From Epiperipatus broadwayi (taxonomy: Eukaryota > Onychophora > Udeonychophora > Euonychophora > Peripatidae), in the NCBI GenBank assembly GCA_028023455.1, contig JAQFVV010006199.1:494001-558000 (forward strand): a stretch of DNA of 64,000 bases. Reading direction: 5' to 3'. Below, in pieces: positions 48,986-61,339 of this stretch; within the stretch, counting starts at the first letter, position 1, and the number at the start of each line of letters is the position of its first letter. Below the pieces are notes generated by a model. That model saw only the letters and a program-made list of their open reading frames with translations, was not told the DNA's origin and did no database searches. A program made the position numbers and the translations under genes.

Positions 48986-49545
48986 AATTTCATCCTTCAG
49001 AGATTAATAATTATTTTCCATACCTAGAAGATAAAATGACTTGTTATTACTTTGAAATAGTTTAAGTTCTTCTGTATTGGTATTTTTTTAAAAAACTCAC
49101 ACTTTATTGATTAAACTGTATATTTTCTATCTATTAGGATACATAATCCAAATTTCAAAAGATTTATCACTTTCAAATATTTTGAAAGAATGGATCAGAA
49201 TAAATATTCTGAACATTTTAAAAAACTGAATTTATCATAAATTTTGAAAAATATATTCTATGTCTCAATTGTGTTTAAGTGTTATAATATTTATATTTAT
49301 TTTGTTCAGTGAAAGTTCTCATGAGAAGAAAATACAATTTATATATTTTATTTATGATTATTTTTTAGTATGAGTATGTGTTATTGATTCTTTATAAATT
49401 GGAGATCAGTTGTTAAAATGTTTAAAGATAACTAATAAGTATTTATGATTAAGTCATAATACTTGACTTTTTATGTTTTATTGGTCCATTGATTGAATCT
49501 GCTATTTCTCTAATTAAAGATATGTAAAACATATAGTTAAGGTTA

Positions 49546-50032
49546 TCATTGTTTATAACTTACAAGCTTAAGAGATAGGATCATGTGATCTATGACTCTT
49601 ATTTTGACTATTTATAGTCTCTGACATAAGTCTTATGCAATTTTATATTGCTATGACCACTAATATATTGTATGGCTGAAGATATATCAGCCCCATATAG
49701 CTATTTGAATTGGATAGCTGGATTTGAAGACATGTAGATGTCAGAAAATTTCAGATTTTCCAATCAATACATAACTTTTAGATAAGGTCTTGGCTTTGGT
49801 TGGTATTTTTAGATCTAGTGACTGAACCTACCCTGACACCTCTCTAAGGAATGCCAAAACACAAAACCATGGTCAGAGGTTTGAGAGGGGGTTCCTGACA
49901 GAGATATTTTAAGTGCTGGTTCTGGCTTTTTATTATAAAGCTTGTAGAGGAATTGGCAATCCTCATTGTTTATAACTTACAAGCTTGAGAGATAGGGTCA
50001 TGTGATCTATGACTTATTTTGACTATATAGTT
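49546..50032 (+). repeat. 417-bp unit flanked by 65-bp direct repeats
   Basis: TCATTGTTTATAACTTACAAGC...GATAGGATCATGTGATCTATGACT at 49546-49612 recurs at 49963-50030 with few changes. Between them is less AT-rich sequence with no coding. One inner part (49725-49745, GGATTTGAAGACATGTAGATGTC) is mirrored at about 51155-51180, so this unit and the element at 50.9-51.2 kb are relatives in opposite orientation. It could be 1.15 units of a tandem array or a small element with terminal repeats. Confidence 0.6.
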
Positions 50033-50795
50033 AAGGTATTTTATATATATTATCCTTTTTGTTTATCCACTTAGGTACTTTCAAGAATTTATAAAGATTC
50101 TATTATACATTTAATTATACCTGTGAGAATAAAATTAGTATAAATATTATTGTTCAGTTGAGTGAAATTGCTGACAAATTATATTTCCATTTTATTCATT
50201 CATACGGTGAGCTTAAAGCCTCTTATGGAATATCAATAGTATTTCTTGGGATTAGATTAATTAAAACCATACTTTAAGTGTAATTTTATAAGTTGGGTTA
50301 ATATTTGCTACTTTATGAACTAGTTGAGTTTGTAAGTCAAGAGAAAAACAGATCTTATTATTTAATTAAAGATTCAATAAAACATTCTTTATCTTATTGA
50401 TTGTTTATAATTAAGTCTTTTGAATAATGCTTAACAACTTTCTCCAACATTGTGTTTTGTTTTACATCACTTCAAGATACCATACATTTAGTTAATAATA
50501 AAGTAATAAATCATTTTTTAATTAAAATATAAAAAAAAAATGTTAAGGATAATTGCAAGAATTACTTATTGTTATTGCATTCATTAAATATTTTATTATT
50601 TTATTGTTAATAAATTAAATATATTTTCTTAATTATGTGGTCTTTGTTGTTACTTAATTAATCTCACATCTACAAATTTTATATAGGCACATAATTTATA
50701 ATTATTGACTTTATGTTAAGCATCCTAGTTTTATTTTAAAAGATTTAAGCACAAAAGAGATGAATGAAAAATTTCAGATTACCATTCTGGAATTA

Positions 50796-50875
50796 TACCA
50801 TACTTTTTGCCAATACTAATTATATCACAGTATATATATACTGTGATGTAATTAGTATTGGCAAAAAGTATGGTA
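50796..50875. repeat. Perfect short hairpin
   Basis: TACCATACTTTTTGCCAATA mirrors TATTGGCAAAAAGTATGGTA around a TATATATA centre at 50835. The arms are about 38 bp with at most one mismatch. Confidence 0.9.
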
Positions 50876-50884
50876 AAAATCAGT

Positions 50885-51200
50885 CATATATCACATGACC
50901 TATATAGCTTGTATTACCAATATGTAATATATAAAGAGCCTGCTACTAGCTCTAAACAAGCTTAATTATTTTATTTTTTATGATAAATGCTACAAGAGAA
51001 AATACATGAAGCCTTTATCTATGATAGTCCTCATCCCCAGACCAGTTTTGAGTTATGGCTCTCATCAATGAGGAGCTAGGACATAAGATTCAAAATATTA
51101 ACTCAAGCCAAGCATTTATCTAATACTTAAATATTAAGAAAAAGATCCAAATCTTCAGACACCTACATGTCTTCAAACTCAGCTCTTTATCTAAAAACCA
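50885..51200 (-). repeat. Diverged relative of the tRNA-headed repeat
   Basis: The minus strand carries GAAGACATGTAGGTGTCTG, then CTCCTCATTGATGAGAG, CTGGTCTGGGGATGAGG and finally GGTCATGTGATATATGAC near the outer end. This follows the order of the 27.8-kb repeat (CTCCTCACTGATGAAGG, CTAGTCTAGGGATATTGG, GATCATGTGATG) with much divergence elsewhere. The hammerhead-like region is at 51034-51074. Confidence 0.55.
51034..51074 (-). ncRNA. Hammerhead-like motif with altered but paired stem II
   Basis: On the minus strand: stem I TCCTCA, TTGATGA, stem II GAG/CTC around a six-base loop, AAAAC in place of GAAAC, a two-pair stem III, GTC, and the stem I partner TGGGGA. Stem II differs in sequence from the 27.9-kb copy yet still pairs. 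Two core changes (C3 to U, G12 to A) should abolish cleavage. Confidence 0.45.
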
Positions 51201-54094
51201 AAACATTAATTAATTACAACATACAAAAATTGGTAAAGGCATAAAAAAAATTTATTAATATGATGGAAAACTACAGGTGTTGGTAAAATTGATTGTATTT
51301 TTTATGGGATAAAGTTATGTTACATTTGAACATTGCCCAAATAGATAAGTGTTTATTCATTAATGCACAGTAAAGTACTTGAGAGATGTTAGTGAAAAAT
51401 ATAAATTTCTTGTTTGTTGTCCAAAATATCTCACAAGAGCTCAATAGTATTTAAACCAAGTAGTTGTTGATCCAAAGAAATGTCTATCATTTTAAATCAG
51501 GTGATCAAAATAAATTGGAATATTCTCATTTTTGAAAATTGTAACATTGTATGCAAACAATGCTTACAATATGCTATGAATCTGGTCTCAAAATAATTTT
51601 ATTGCAAGATATTTAAATTCCACCCATTTGTTATGTGTATTTATTGAACTTATATTTAATATCAGGTATTTGTTTATCTATTTTATTTTTATGCTCACTT
51701 TGCTTGTTTTGGTGCAGTGGTAGAATGGCAACCACTAGAGATCAATATCCATGAATTGTGGATCGCTTTGTCATTTCTGGTGCTCAAATTTCTTATGAAG
51801 ACCTGAGCATTAAACCACATGATTATTTATTTTTTTGTTTTAATATCCATATCTTCTTATACCCATTTTATTTTGTCTTACTTTTAACACTGGATATATG
51901 AAATATTCCTTCAATATTTTCATTTCATATTCACCTATATGTTTCTTTATGTGGAATACCTCTAAAACTACACCATATTATTCTTTTAACTAACATTATA
52001 ATATCATTTTAAAGACAATAATAATAATAATTTTATGAATTAATAATAAATATATGGATCTTTCTTCAACTATAATCCATCTTAAAAAACAACGAAATCC
52101 CAACAAAATTTATACACATAAATCACTTTATAAAATTAAACAAATATAAATAAATGTTAAAAAATATTTTGTTTTTTAAATTTAACTGAATTACCATAAT
52201 GATTTTGGATAGTATTTCAATTACGAAATCAAATATAAAGCAAAGAAAAATGATAGATAAAAATTTCTTTTGTAAGAAACATTTCAGCACATTATTTTAA
52301 TTAAGCAGACTTGTAAAAAAACAATGCATTATTTTTTTGTGCAACATTTTGGTTTTCTCTTTTATGCAAGATATTGCATATACATACATGGAACATTTTT
52401 TTATTTCATCCATTATGGTATGTAAAATTTAATATAATTCTATTTGAGATAAAGTTAAATTTTAAATAAAACTTCTTTTATTATATACATTAACTCTTTT
52501 TTTTTTAAATGCTTCATTTTATCTTGTTAAAAAACATCTTTTTAGAGCAATAAAATGCAGAACAAATTATATATTTCCATGTATAATTCAATTAACAAAG
52601 CATTTCAATGTAAAACATTGTTTTGTAATAATATTTTTATTATTATTTAAAAGTCAACAAATGTAAACTGAAATATTGTTTAATTATTCTTATTATTAAT
52701 ATTTTCAAGTAAAATAACATTAATAACCAAAGTCAATGAAAATAAAATTTCCCAGCACACATATTATTTTAACATATATAATCCTTCATTTAAAACATTT
52801 ATATAGAATATATATTTACCCGCTAAGAGTTCTATTATACTAAGATGGAAATGATAATCATTAATTGGTTACATAATATTGGGAAGCATATGGATTACTA
52901 TTTATTCATAATATATCTTATTGTTTCTAGTCATAAATATCCTATGTTTGATATAAACTGATTGTAAATGCTTTCATTGATTGTGCAAGCTTATATGATT
53001 GCTATCCAAGAATTTTTTCATTCTCTGTAAATATAATGGTATACATTTAGTTGGCATTTTGCTTTAGCTGTTATTGTTTCACAATGTATTTTGACCCTCT
53101 TATTTTAAATAAATTGTTTTAAGGCATTTTTCATTTTTCTTTTTTAGCTCAAGTTTATGCTTCTAATTCTGTGTTGTTGTTTTTTTTTACACAACATGCT
53201 TTTTTTATTATTCTGTGCTCTATTCTTATTTTATTTACTCTCATTTAAACACATGGTTCTATGCATAAAAAGTTAATATGTACATGCAGTATATCTCAAT
53301 AAAAAATTATTGGTTCTCTCTGTTATATAGAAAAATATTTGTTATTCACCATATAAATTTTAAAATGCTAGTGTATATGAGCTATGACATGAAATGTAAC
53401 AGTATTCATTTGAAAATATTCTTGCAATTTATGGATATTCACTCCATGTAGTTTCGTTCAATTAAAACAAAATTTAATGTTAGCATGTTTTATCATTAGT
53501 TAAGATATAAAACATATTGCCATATTTCATGTCATAACTTGTTTTTCAGATATACAAGCACTGTACAACTTTTGCAGTGAATATCTAATCTACATTACTA
53601 CATAAAACAGACATTGATTCAGACATATCACTACAATCAGTTTGGAAAGAGAACTATCTACCAATCATCCTTTCACTGGGAACTATTATATAGTTATATA
53701 AGATTTAAATTTATTAGATTTTTCTTCCAAAGACAGGTTAATAATATTTCTATTAAATTATCATTATTTTATCTATGGATTTAAATAAATTTTTGACATA
53801 CAGTTATATTTAAATAAAAAACTTGGAAATAAGTATTATAAGTGAGAATTAGGCTGGTAATTTTCTTCCAAAACAATCAAGTAAGTAAAATATGTTTGCA
53901 TGAGGTATGTTGTTGTCTTAATGCTACTCATCACTTATGCTTTGTTCTTACTAATTAATTTTTTAGTATGGTCATTTTTACTGGTTTTAAAAATTTCAAA
54001 TGTAATTGATTCCTACACAAATATTATTTGACCATCTCCTCAAATCTAGATAGATCATTTAATTAGTGAATTCTTTCTTACTATTTTCATACCA
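51201..54094. other. AT-rich DNA, nothing certain
   Basis: No gene. Around 51710-51760 GGTGCAGTGGTAGAATGGCAACCAC resembles a tRNA D arm/A box, but no B box follows. The rest is unassigned. Confidence 0.45.
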
Positions 54095-54360
54095 CCTAGT
54101 GTAAATTTTTTTTATCAATAGATGCCAAATGGTAGTGCTTAAAAAAATCATTATGTGCTGCCCTATCCATATATCCCAGACTATGACTTTCATCAGTGAG
54201 GTCCTTTTTGATTTTTTTTTAATTGGATAGCACTGGGCAGAATTTATTATTATTAAAGCTTAAACTGGGTAGTACGAAAGTGGGTAGAATGGAAGAACCT
54301 GTTAATAAATTAACAATGTGTGAGTTAAGATCATGTGATATCTTGTAGTTTATGTGATGG
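54095..54360 (-). repeat. Partial copy of the tRNA-headed repeat
   Basis: The minus strand has CCTCACTGATGAAAGTCATAG then TCTGGGATATATGGATAGGGC. Compared with 27.9 kb, about 13 bases including GAAAC are deleted from the ribozyme core. A TGGCATCTATTGAT stretch and CACTAGGTGG-like end follow. The other flank holds GATCATGTGATATC. Confidence 0.55.
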
Positions 54361-56023
54361 ATTGTAAATCATTTAAATGTGTAGTGATTTTTAAAATTCG
54401 CCAACATCATTATCATTATTCTCTCTTTTTTATTATTTCATTACAGTATATATTTATAAATTGTGAAAATGTACAGTTTGCCAGACTAATACAAATTTAA
54501 TAGTAAAATAATATCAACGTATGGAAGAATTTAAATTTAAAAAGTAACCTAAAAATAAAGATTTCGATCTTAGTATAGCAATCACAAAAGATTGATCAAA
54601 ATGCAAATAAATCAAAATAAATATCTATTTATTACATATAACGGTATGTCTTCCAAATATGTATGTGTGTGTGTGTTAACCTGATGAATAATTTCCATTT
54701 TATTCATTTATTTTATTGTTTGAAGCATTTTGACTCGATAATAGAAATTGAAAAAAGGATTGTGAACGTGACTTTCAAAATTATTCAAGGTTGAAAATTG
54801 AAATAATTTTCATATTAAATATTTATACAAGCATTTTAAGCTATATAATTTTTTGTCAAGTGTGCTCGCACAGATCATGGAGCTGAAATTTAACTTTTCA
54901 TTACTCTGAATTGGGAGGGGAGATCTTTACAAATATGCAAATCATTATCTAATAGTGATAAATTTGGTTAATTAAAAATATATAAAAAAAGTATTTAACT
55001 AGTTAGTTGATTTATGGTTCAAGTTAATCATTCAAAATTCAATTTTGGTTAAAGCTATAATATAAAAATAAATACCTCTAAGTTACAGATTTTGGAAAAT
55101 TAAAAATATTAAAAACTGTAATTTGGAAACAAGCTGTTTATTAAGGAAAGCTACAAATAATTAAGGATTTAGAAAGCAGAATAAAAAGGTCAGAAGTGGA
55201 TGAAAAACAACCTATGCACAGGATTGGATTAGTTTGTGCATTGGGAAATATCAGTCATCAGAGATGACATAATCAATTAAGAATTTAAACATTCAGTGCT
55301 AATATTTGCTTCAGATAGCAAAGTCGGCCAAAAAAGACAATATTAGCAACATTTGTCATATGGTTCTAATGTAAATCCCTACTGTATCAATAAAGTAAAA
55401 TTTTACCCTTCAGTCTACAACAGTTAGAAAGCAAACTCCTAATGTGGAAAAGTACTTTTTAATATATTCTCCATTACAACTACATTAAGACATGTTTACA
55501 CTTATGATTTCTCAAGACAATGGGATAAAGATCACTAGATGCATCAACCCATTGCTTCCCAATCATGAAATGTCTAAGAAAAATGGATAACCTGCTAAGA
55601 TTGAATATAGACTTCTAAGTTGTAAATTATTGTCTAATGTATTAAGAGATCTGTTTCCCACTGCCCTGTGTTGAGATGACTTGATACCACTTTTTATCAA
55701 CTAATCAAGGTTAATGAATATCCAAGAACTAATCTAAAAGAATTAAGTTTATAAAAGGAAACCTTAATATAAATTAATAGTGACTTTATAATTCAAGAAA
55801 ATTAGCTAACTTGCAGAAGTCTAGAAGCAGTTTTTATGATTACATTTATTATAATCAAATATTTTAAATTAATCCAAATGTTAATATGGCATCTTTCATT
55901 TCCTAAAAATGATGTACTATACATCTGACTTCATCCTTAGTTACTTTTAATATCACATATATCTGCTAGATATTATATGGATCAGTTATCAACATCCTAT
56001 TTACTTATATATAAGGACTTTGT
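54361..56023. other. AT-rich DNA, nothing identified
   Basis: No gene or known repeat recognised. A (TG)n run lies near 54660-54676. Confidence 0.5.
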
Positions 56024-56434
56024 TTCAATATAAGTAATACATACAACATTTATACTAAGAAAACTTTTTTAATACTTTAAAATAACTATGCTAGATACAT
56101 CAAAAATAGTATGCTAAATGTGTTTCAACTAATTAATAATCATAATCATATCTATTATCATTCAAGAGGATTGTAAGATTTATAGAAGAATTACCAAAGT
56201 AGTGATTTATATAAAATTTGATTTCAAGTTGTAACGGAGTTTATATGTAAATCATTATTTTGGTAATTCTTCTATAAATCTTGAAATCCTCATGGATAAT
56301 AATAGCTATGATTATAACTAATATTTAGTCAAAAGGAGCTCAACATACTATTTTTGATGTATCTAACATAGTTATTTTCAAGTATTAAACAAGCTTTTCT
56401 TAGTATATATGTTGTATGTACTATTTATATTGAA
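56024..56434. repeat. Inverted repeat, about 185-bp arms
   Basis: The left arm 56024-56209 (TTCAATATAAGTAATACATACAAC ... AGAAGAATTACCAAA) is mirrored by 56249-56434 with scattered differences. The loop of about 40 bases contains GTTGTAACGGAG. No coding; likely a foldback element of a family not seen elsewhere in the window. A T-run of about 20 bases follows. Confidence 0.85.
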
Positions 56435-57354
56435 TTACCTTTTTTTTTTTTTTTTTTAGAAAAGTTTAAATTTCTTGGAATTACATTTTAATAAAGACTT
56501 TGTTTATATATTATTAGTCTTACATTTTGTAAAAAAAAATATTTAAAGATATAGAAGTGTTATTTCTATAGATTACATCTACTTGTGGATTCAGAAATTT
56601 ATTACAAGGTTATATTAGAATAAAATAATAATAGTAATAATAAAACAAATACAAAAGGTTTTACTAAATGTGGAAGAATTTCTCATTATTATTCAAGGTT
56701 ATCTACAGCAGTCATTTTTTCTGTGCAACTGAATTTTAATTACTATAAACTACAACAACTTCCTAAACTATGAATATATAAAAATCATTATTTTTTTTTG
56801 TTAATGAACCAAATTGGATTTATTAGGTGAATAAAATTAATGCATGAAGTAATAGATTTGTGTATTTGAAAAAATTAAAATTATTCCAAACATAAATTAT
56901 ATATATTACCAATATTTGATTAAAAATTCTATATTTAAAAATGTGTTTCTTAGGACCAGAATAGTTGCTACAATATTCAGAACCAATAAGAATTACATGA
57001 CGCCAGCAAACATAATGCTGTTCAATAGGAAATTCTTTTTTCCTCACTCTAGTTGTGCTATGTAGTGTAAGCTTGAATCAGCTGTCAGATGATATCTATT
57101 AGTTTTATAATAATCCTGATCAAAAGATAAAGGAGTCAAAGCTATATAATTATACAACTATGTCCAATTAGATTAAAAACAATAAAATACATTAATAACT
57201 CTAATATATTATATGTAACATGTTAAATGTTGGTGGGAACTTTGACACATGTTGCTTTTATGTATTGTTATGTATAAATTTATTATTCATTTTTGATATA
57301 TATTAACCCATAAATTGCCAATAACTAGTTTGGTTTCCAAATGTAATTCACATA

Positions 57355-57500
57355 ATAACAGCCAAATCTTAATAAACTAATATAATCTACAATCTGTTGT
57401 CAAGGCACTCTCTATAAATAAGGAATCAATCTTTTATTTTTATATGTTGCCTTGACAACAGATTGTAGATACTATTGGTTTATTAAGCTTTGACTGTTAT
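57355..57500. repeat. Hairpin, 53-bp arms
   Basis: ATAACAGCCAAATCTTAATAAAC...CTGTTGTCAAGGCA (57355-57407) mirrors TGCCTTGACAACAG...GTTTATTAAGCTTTGACTGTTAT (57448-57500) with a few mismatches and a 40-base loop. The inner 14 bases CTGTTGTCAAGGCA also occur in the left arm of the 45.7-kb inverted repeat (45775-45788). Confidence 0.85.
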
Positions 57501-57803
57501 CATAAGAATAACTAGAAAAATAATAGGTAATAATGCATTATCCATTATTATTTAATATTACAGATATTGAAAACATCAAAATTGGATAATACTTGCAATT
57601 TGAAGATTATTAGTCAGTATTTTTTTTTTGCCTTTTCTCCCACAGTATTTAACTATTATTTTTAGTCTATAGAATATTGATATATTATTTCATTTTTGTT
57701 TTATACTTTCAATATAAGAATTAATCATTAATCCATGTCTCATATTTTTGCATTAAAAGAAATATTTTGGTATTGTTTTCATTTTTTTTTTCAATTATTC
57801 TTT

Positions 57804-58470
57804 TATTAAAACAGGCAAAACTCTCCATACAGTAATGCCACTCAGTGCCAACCAGATTCCAGAAGGCTTGTGCATAAAATTCCTATCTAGTGCCTACTCA
57901 TCCAATATCCCCAGACTAGTTTCTGACTTGTGACCTTCTTTATTGAGGAACTTTGGATCTGAGAGCACTGTACCTAGATCTTAGAATCTAATGCAACTCT
58001 CCAGCAGCCACTTTTATCTCTATTTAACTACAAAACTCTGAGAATAAAATTTGAAAACACAATAATATTTTCAATCTAAGCTCAATAGCTTATATAATCA
58101 TATGGGTCTGAACCCGGTTCAATACCCATACATTTTGGTATCTTTGGCTCTTTAATAACCATAGCCACCAAGCTATTGAGCTTAGATTGAAAATATTATT
58201 GTGTTTTCAATTTTATTCTCATAGTTTTATAGTTAAGTAGAGATAAAAGGTGGCTGCTGGAGGGTTATATTAGATCCTAAGATCTACGCACAATCCTCTC
58301 AGATCCAAAGCTCCCCACTGACAAAGAACCACAAACCAGAAATTAGTCTGGGGATATTGAATGAGTAGGTACTAGATAGGGATTTTATGCACAGGCCTTC
58401 TGGCATCCATTGATTACTCTAGTTGGCACTGAGTGGCACTACTATATGGAGTGTTTTTCCTGTTTTAATA
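57804..58470. repeat. Inverted pair of the tRNA-headed repeat
   Basis: The left copy (57804-58094, minus orientation) and right copy (58172-58470, plus) mirror each other over about 290 bp. The spacer 58095-58171 holds a single tRNA-like head (minus strand GGTGGCTATGG ... GGGTTCAGACCC). The structure therefore looks like one full element plus a headless inverted second copy, meeting at AAGCTATTGAGCTTAGATTG. The arms differ at roughly every tenth base or more, and each ribozyme core has a different lesion. Confidence 0.85.
58312..58354 (+). ncRNA. Hammerhead-like motif with perfect stem I, damaged core
   Basis: TCCCCA (58312-58317) pairs fully with TGGGGA (58349-58354). CTGACAA replaces CTGATGA (the conserved G is lost), and GAAA and GTC are kept. 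Likely inactive, but it shows the stem I pairing of the family most clearly. Confidence 0.45.
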
Positions 58471-59510
58471 ACAGTAATGTGCTAGCATAAGAAATAGTGA
58501 TCAAGTGATATTCTTCTATTAATCAATTTTTTCAAATGATTTAAATACAGACATGTTATGACAATAAAAAAATTGAATGAATTAATGAGTCATGCACTAG
58601 TTGTTATGTAAGCTGAGTTTGAATATATACAGTAAAGATATTATTATACATTAACATCAGTCATCATATAGTAGCATTTTCTTTTATTTCACAAAAAAAT
58701 TACTTGATTAATAAAAAAAAGCAAGTTTTTCATTGTCAAAAACATGGAACATTTAAATGAGATCATTGAAATAAATGACGTGAATTTATAAAAGCATTAA
58801 TTGCAATCTACAGAATAGTTGAGCACTATGAATCTGAGATAAAGTCTTAAAGCATGCCCAGCATGCAATGTTTGATTGGAAATAAATATATTTTCATGTT
58901 AATTTGTTAATATATAGTAATAGATATAATAATTTTCTTAATTATGCATTTTAGTAATGTATGATCTTCATTAATTTATGATTTGGTTTTAAATTTAAGT
59001 TTTTAGAATAATTTTTATGAGAGGATCAAACAATAACAAACTATCACACTAATGTTCAGGTATATCACTTGACCATAATACCCTCTTATTGAGTTATCCC
59101 AACTGTCTCAAGGCAGAGAATTTAAGATATATACTATAGAAGCTATGCAACTTTTTGTTCTTAATCACCACACAGTAATTCTTTTTTAATTTATTTTCCA
59201 TGACTATTCCATCTTACAATTAACATCTACAACATTTTTTTTTTTTTTTTAAAAGTCTTTATTAATCAATATTGTCTACCAATTTTCTCAATTACAAATT
59301 ATTTTTATCTATGATAAGAATCTTATAAAAACTTTTTTTTCAGTTCTTTTAATAAATTTTAAAAAATTATATCATCCATTCAGGGCATAGTAATAGCAGC
59401 AAAGATCACAATCAAATTAACTGAAGTTCGTATTATTAAATTGCTATTGAAATGTGTTAATCTGTATAACTAAAATAAAAGGTTTTGGAAATGCTTTAAT
59501 TAATGAAACT
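58471..59510. other. AT-rich DNA, nothing identified
   Basis: No gene or repeat protein recognised. Confidence 0.5.
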
Positions 59511-60060
59511 TGTCAATTAATTTTTTTTTATTTCAAAATAATCCACCCATTGGTGAATATCACATAAAAAAAATTTTCTTCCATTCCTTTTAAAAATTTC
59601 TAAAAAGTTATATGATTCATATAAAATATATACAATTTTTTAAAAGTGGAAATAATATTAAACTATACTATCATTCTAGTTTAAATAATAATAAAATAGT
59701 AAAGGGCTTAAATAATTTAAGAGATTATCCTCTATATAACTTTTTTTTATCATCAATAATTGAATGTATAGAATTTCTGAATATCTCTCCTATCTAAAGA
59801 AATTTGTCTATTTCAACTTGTATTTAATATTTACAGATATCATTATAATAACTCTTGCCCATTAATTTTCTTCATTTCAAAATAATCCACCCTTTGATAA
59901 ATACCACATAAAAAAATTTTCTTCCACTTCTTTTTAAAAATTTCTGAAAAGTTATATGAAAATAGGTGCAATTTTTTAAAAGTGGAAGAATTTTTTTTAT
60001 GACATTTATTTAGATCTATATTAACTATAGTAAATCATACTATCATTCTAGTTTATAATT
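59511..60060 (+). repeat. Direct duplication, about 190 bp, 345 bp apart
   Basis: TTTCAAAATAATCCACCC, CACATAAAAAAA, TTTTCTTCCA, AAGTTATATGA, CAATTTTTTAAAAGTGGAA and ATACTATCATTCTAGTTTA occur in the same order at 59511-59700 and 59856-60060. The second copy has about 60 extra bases before the last phrase. Short TTCCACTT/AAGTGGAA arms give the second copy a hairpin. Confidence 0.75.
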
Positions 60061-60364
60061 ATCTATGTAAACATAAGCAATCAATGGACATCTGATGGGA
60101 CACTCAATCAAATCCCTTTCATATTCATCATCATTCAATAAACTACACAGAAAACTAAATGCTTAGAAAATTAATATATTTATATATCAGTGACATAACT
60201 ACCTTGGATTAAAGAGGACTCCGATTCATAAAAAAACTGAAACAGGTTTCTCTGGGCATAGTGGCTGAGAGATTCCTGACTCCATAAAAGAGAAGCCACA
60301 ATGCATCGCATCGCACAATCAGAATTAATATCAAATTTTAAAATGTAAAATGATTAATAAATAT

Positions 60365-60412
60365 AAGGATTCAACTGCAGAGGATTGATAATGGTTGAAA
60401 AGGATGATAACG
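60365..60412 (+). repeat. RTE LINE 3' tail scrap
   Basis: CTGCAGAGGATTGATAATGG followed by TTGAAAAGGATGATAACG matches the terminal bases of the RTE copies at 35.45 kb and 35.6 kb. Only the tail is left; upstream sequence is not recognisable. Confidence 0.55.
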
Positions 60413-61339
60413 ATTTAGAATTTTGCTTTTCAACTATGCTATACATAAATAATAAGATACAAGAGTAATTTATATTACACACATTGCAAACAACGATGAA
60501 GGGCTGTTGCAATTATAGTATTTCATTCAACTCATCTTTGAGAAAAGATCTACTGAGATGATGGAAATATTACGCTTGTCTGAAATTTTGATGTGCTAAC
60601 AGTAAACACATACTGTACTCAGAAAAGTCTGAAAACTTTTCTCATAATATTTGCTCATAAAAATCCTCATTTTAATGCATTCATATATATATTATTTACT
60701 TTGTAACTTTTCTAAATATAATTGAGACGAGTTTCTGTAAAAGCTTTTACGTTGTTTTTGTTGTTGTTGAAATGTTGAAAAGTAATTTTCAAAAATAAAT
60801 TAAAATTACATTTTAATAATATTTTTTTTAATTAATAATTTATAAAAATATTTTTATTTTTAAAATTTTAACATTAACACATTTTTTTTTTAAAAAAAAA
60901 AAAAAGAAGAAGAAGAACGTTAATTTGGAAAAAGTTATTAAAAAAAAGAAATAGAATTAGTCGTGAACTTTTAATAAATAAAGAAATAATAAAATAAATA
61001 TTAGAATGAATTGATAGATTATCATAAGAAAGTGACAGTTATGAGAATATTAATGCATAAAATAGAAAAACTTGAAAGAAATAATATGAATATCTTGTGG
61101 AATTTCTCTTGGGCAATGATAAATTTATTATCAGGTTTTATTTTAAAAGAAAAAAAGATACCTTGTGATTTTCTTCATCATCTAGTCTTTTTATCTTGAC
61201 GTAATTCAATATGTACGATGCTTAAAACAATTTTCTTGAACTGTTTAACAAATTTATATTGAGATTAAATACTATATCATAATAATTAAAAAAGTAAGAA
61301 AATACGTTCACATAAGTACCCTTGAAATGTCAGTTGCAA
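60413..61339. other. AT-rich DNA, nothing identified
   Basis: No gene seen. A T/A homopolymer junction (about 60883-60905) is followed by an AAG/GAA run. Confidence 0.5.

Noticed and set aside
54160-54200. Working hammerhead in the 54.2-kb copy
   Set aside because: CTGATGA is present but GAAAC and half of stem II are deleted, so no core can form.
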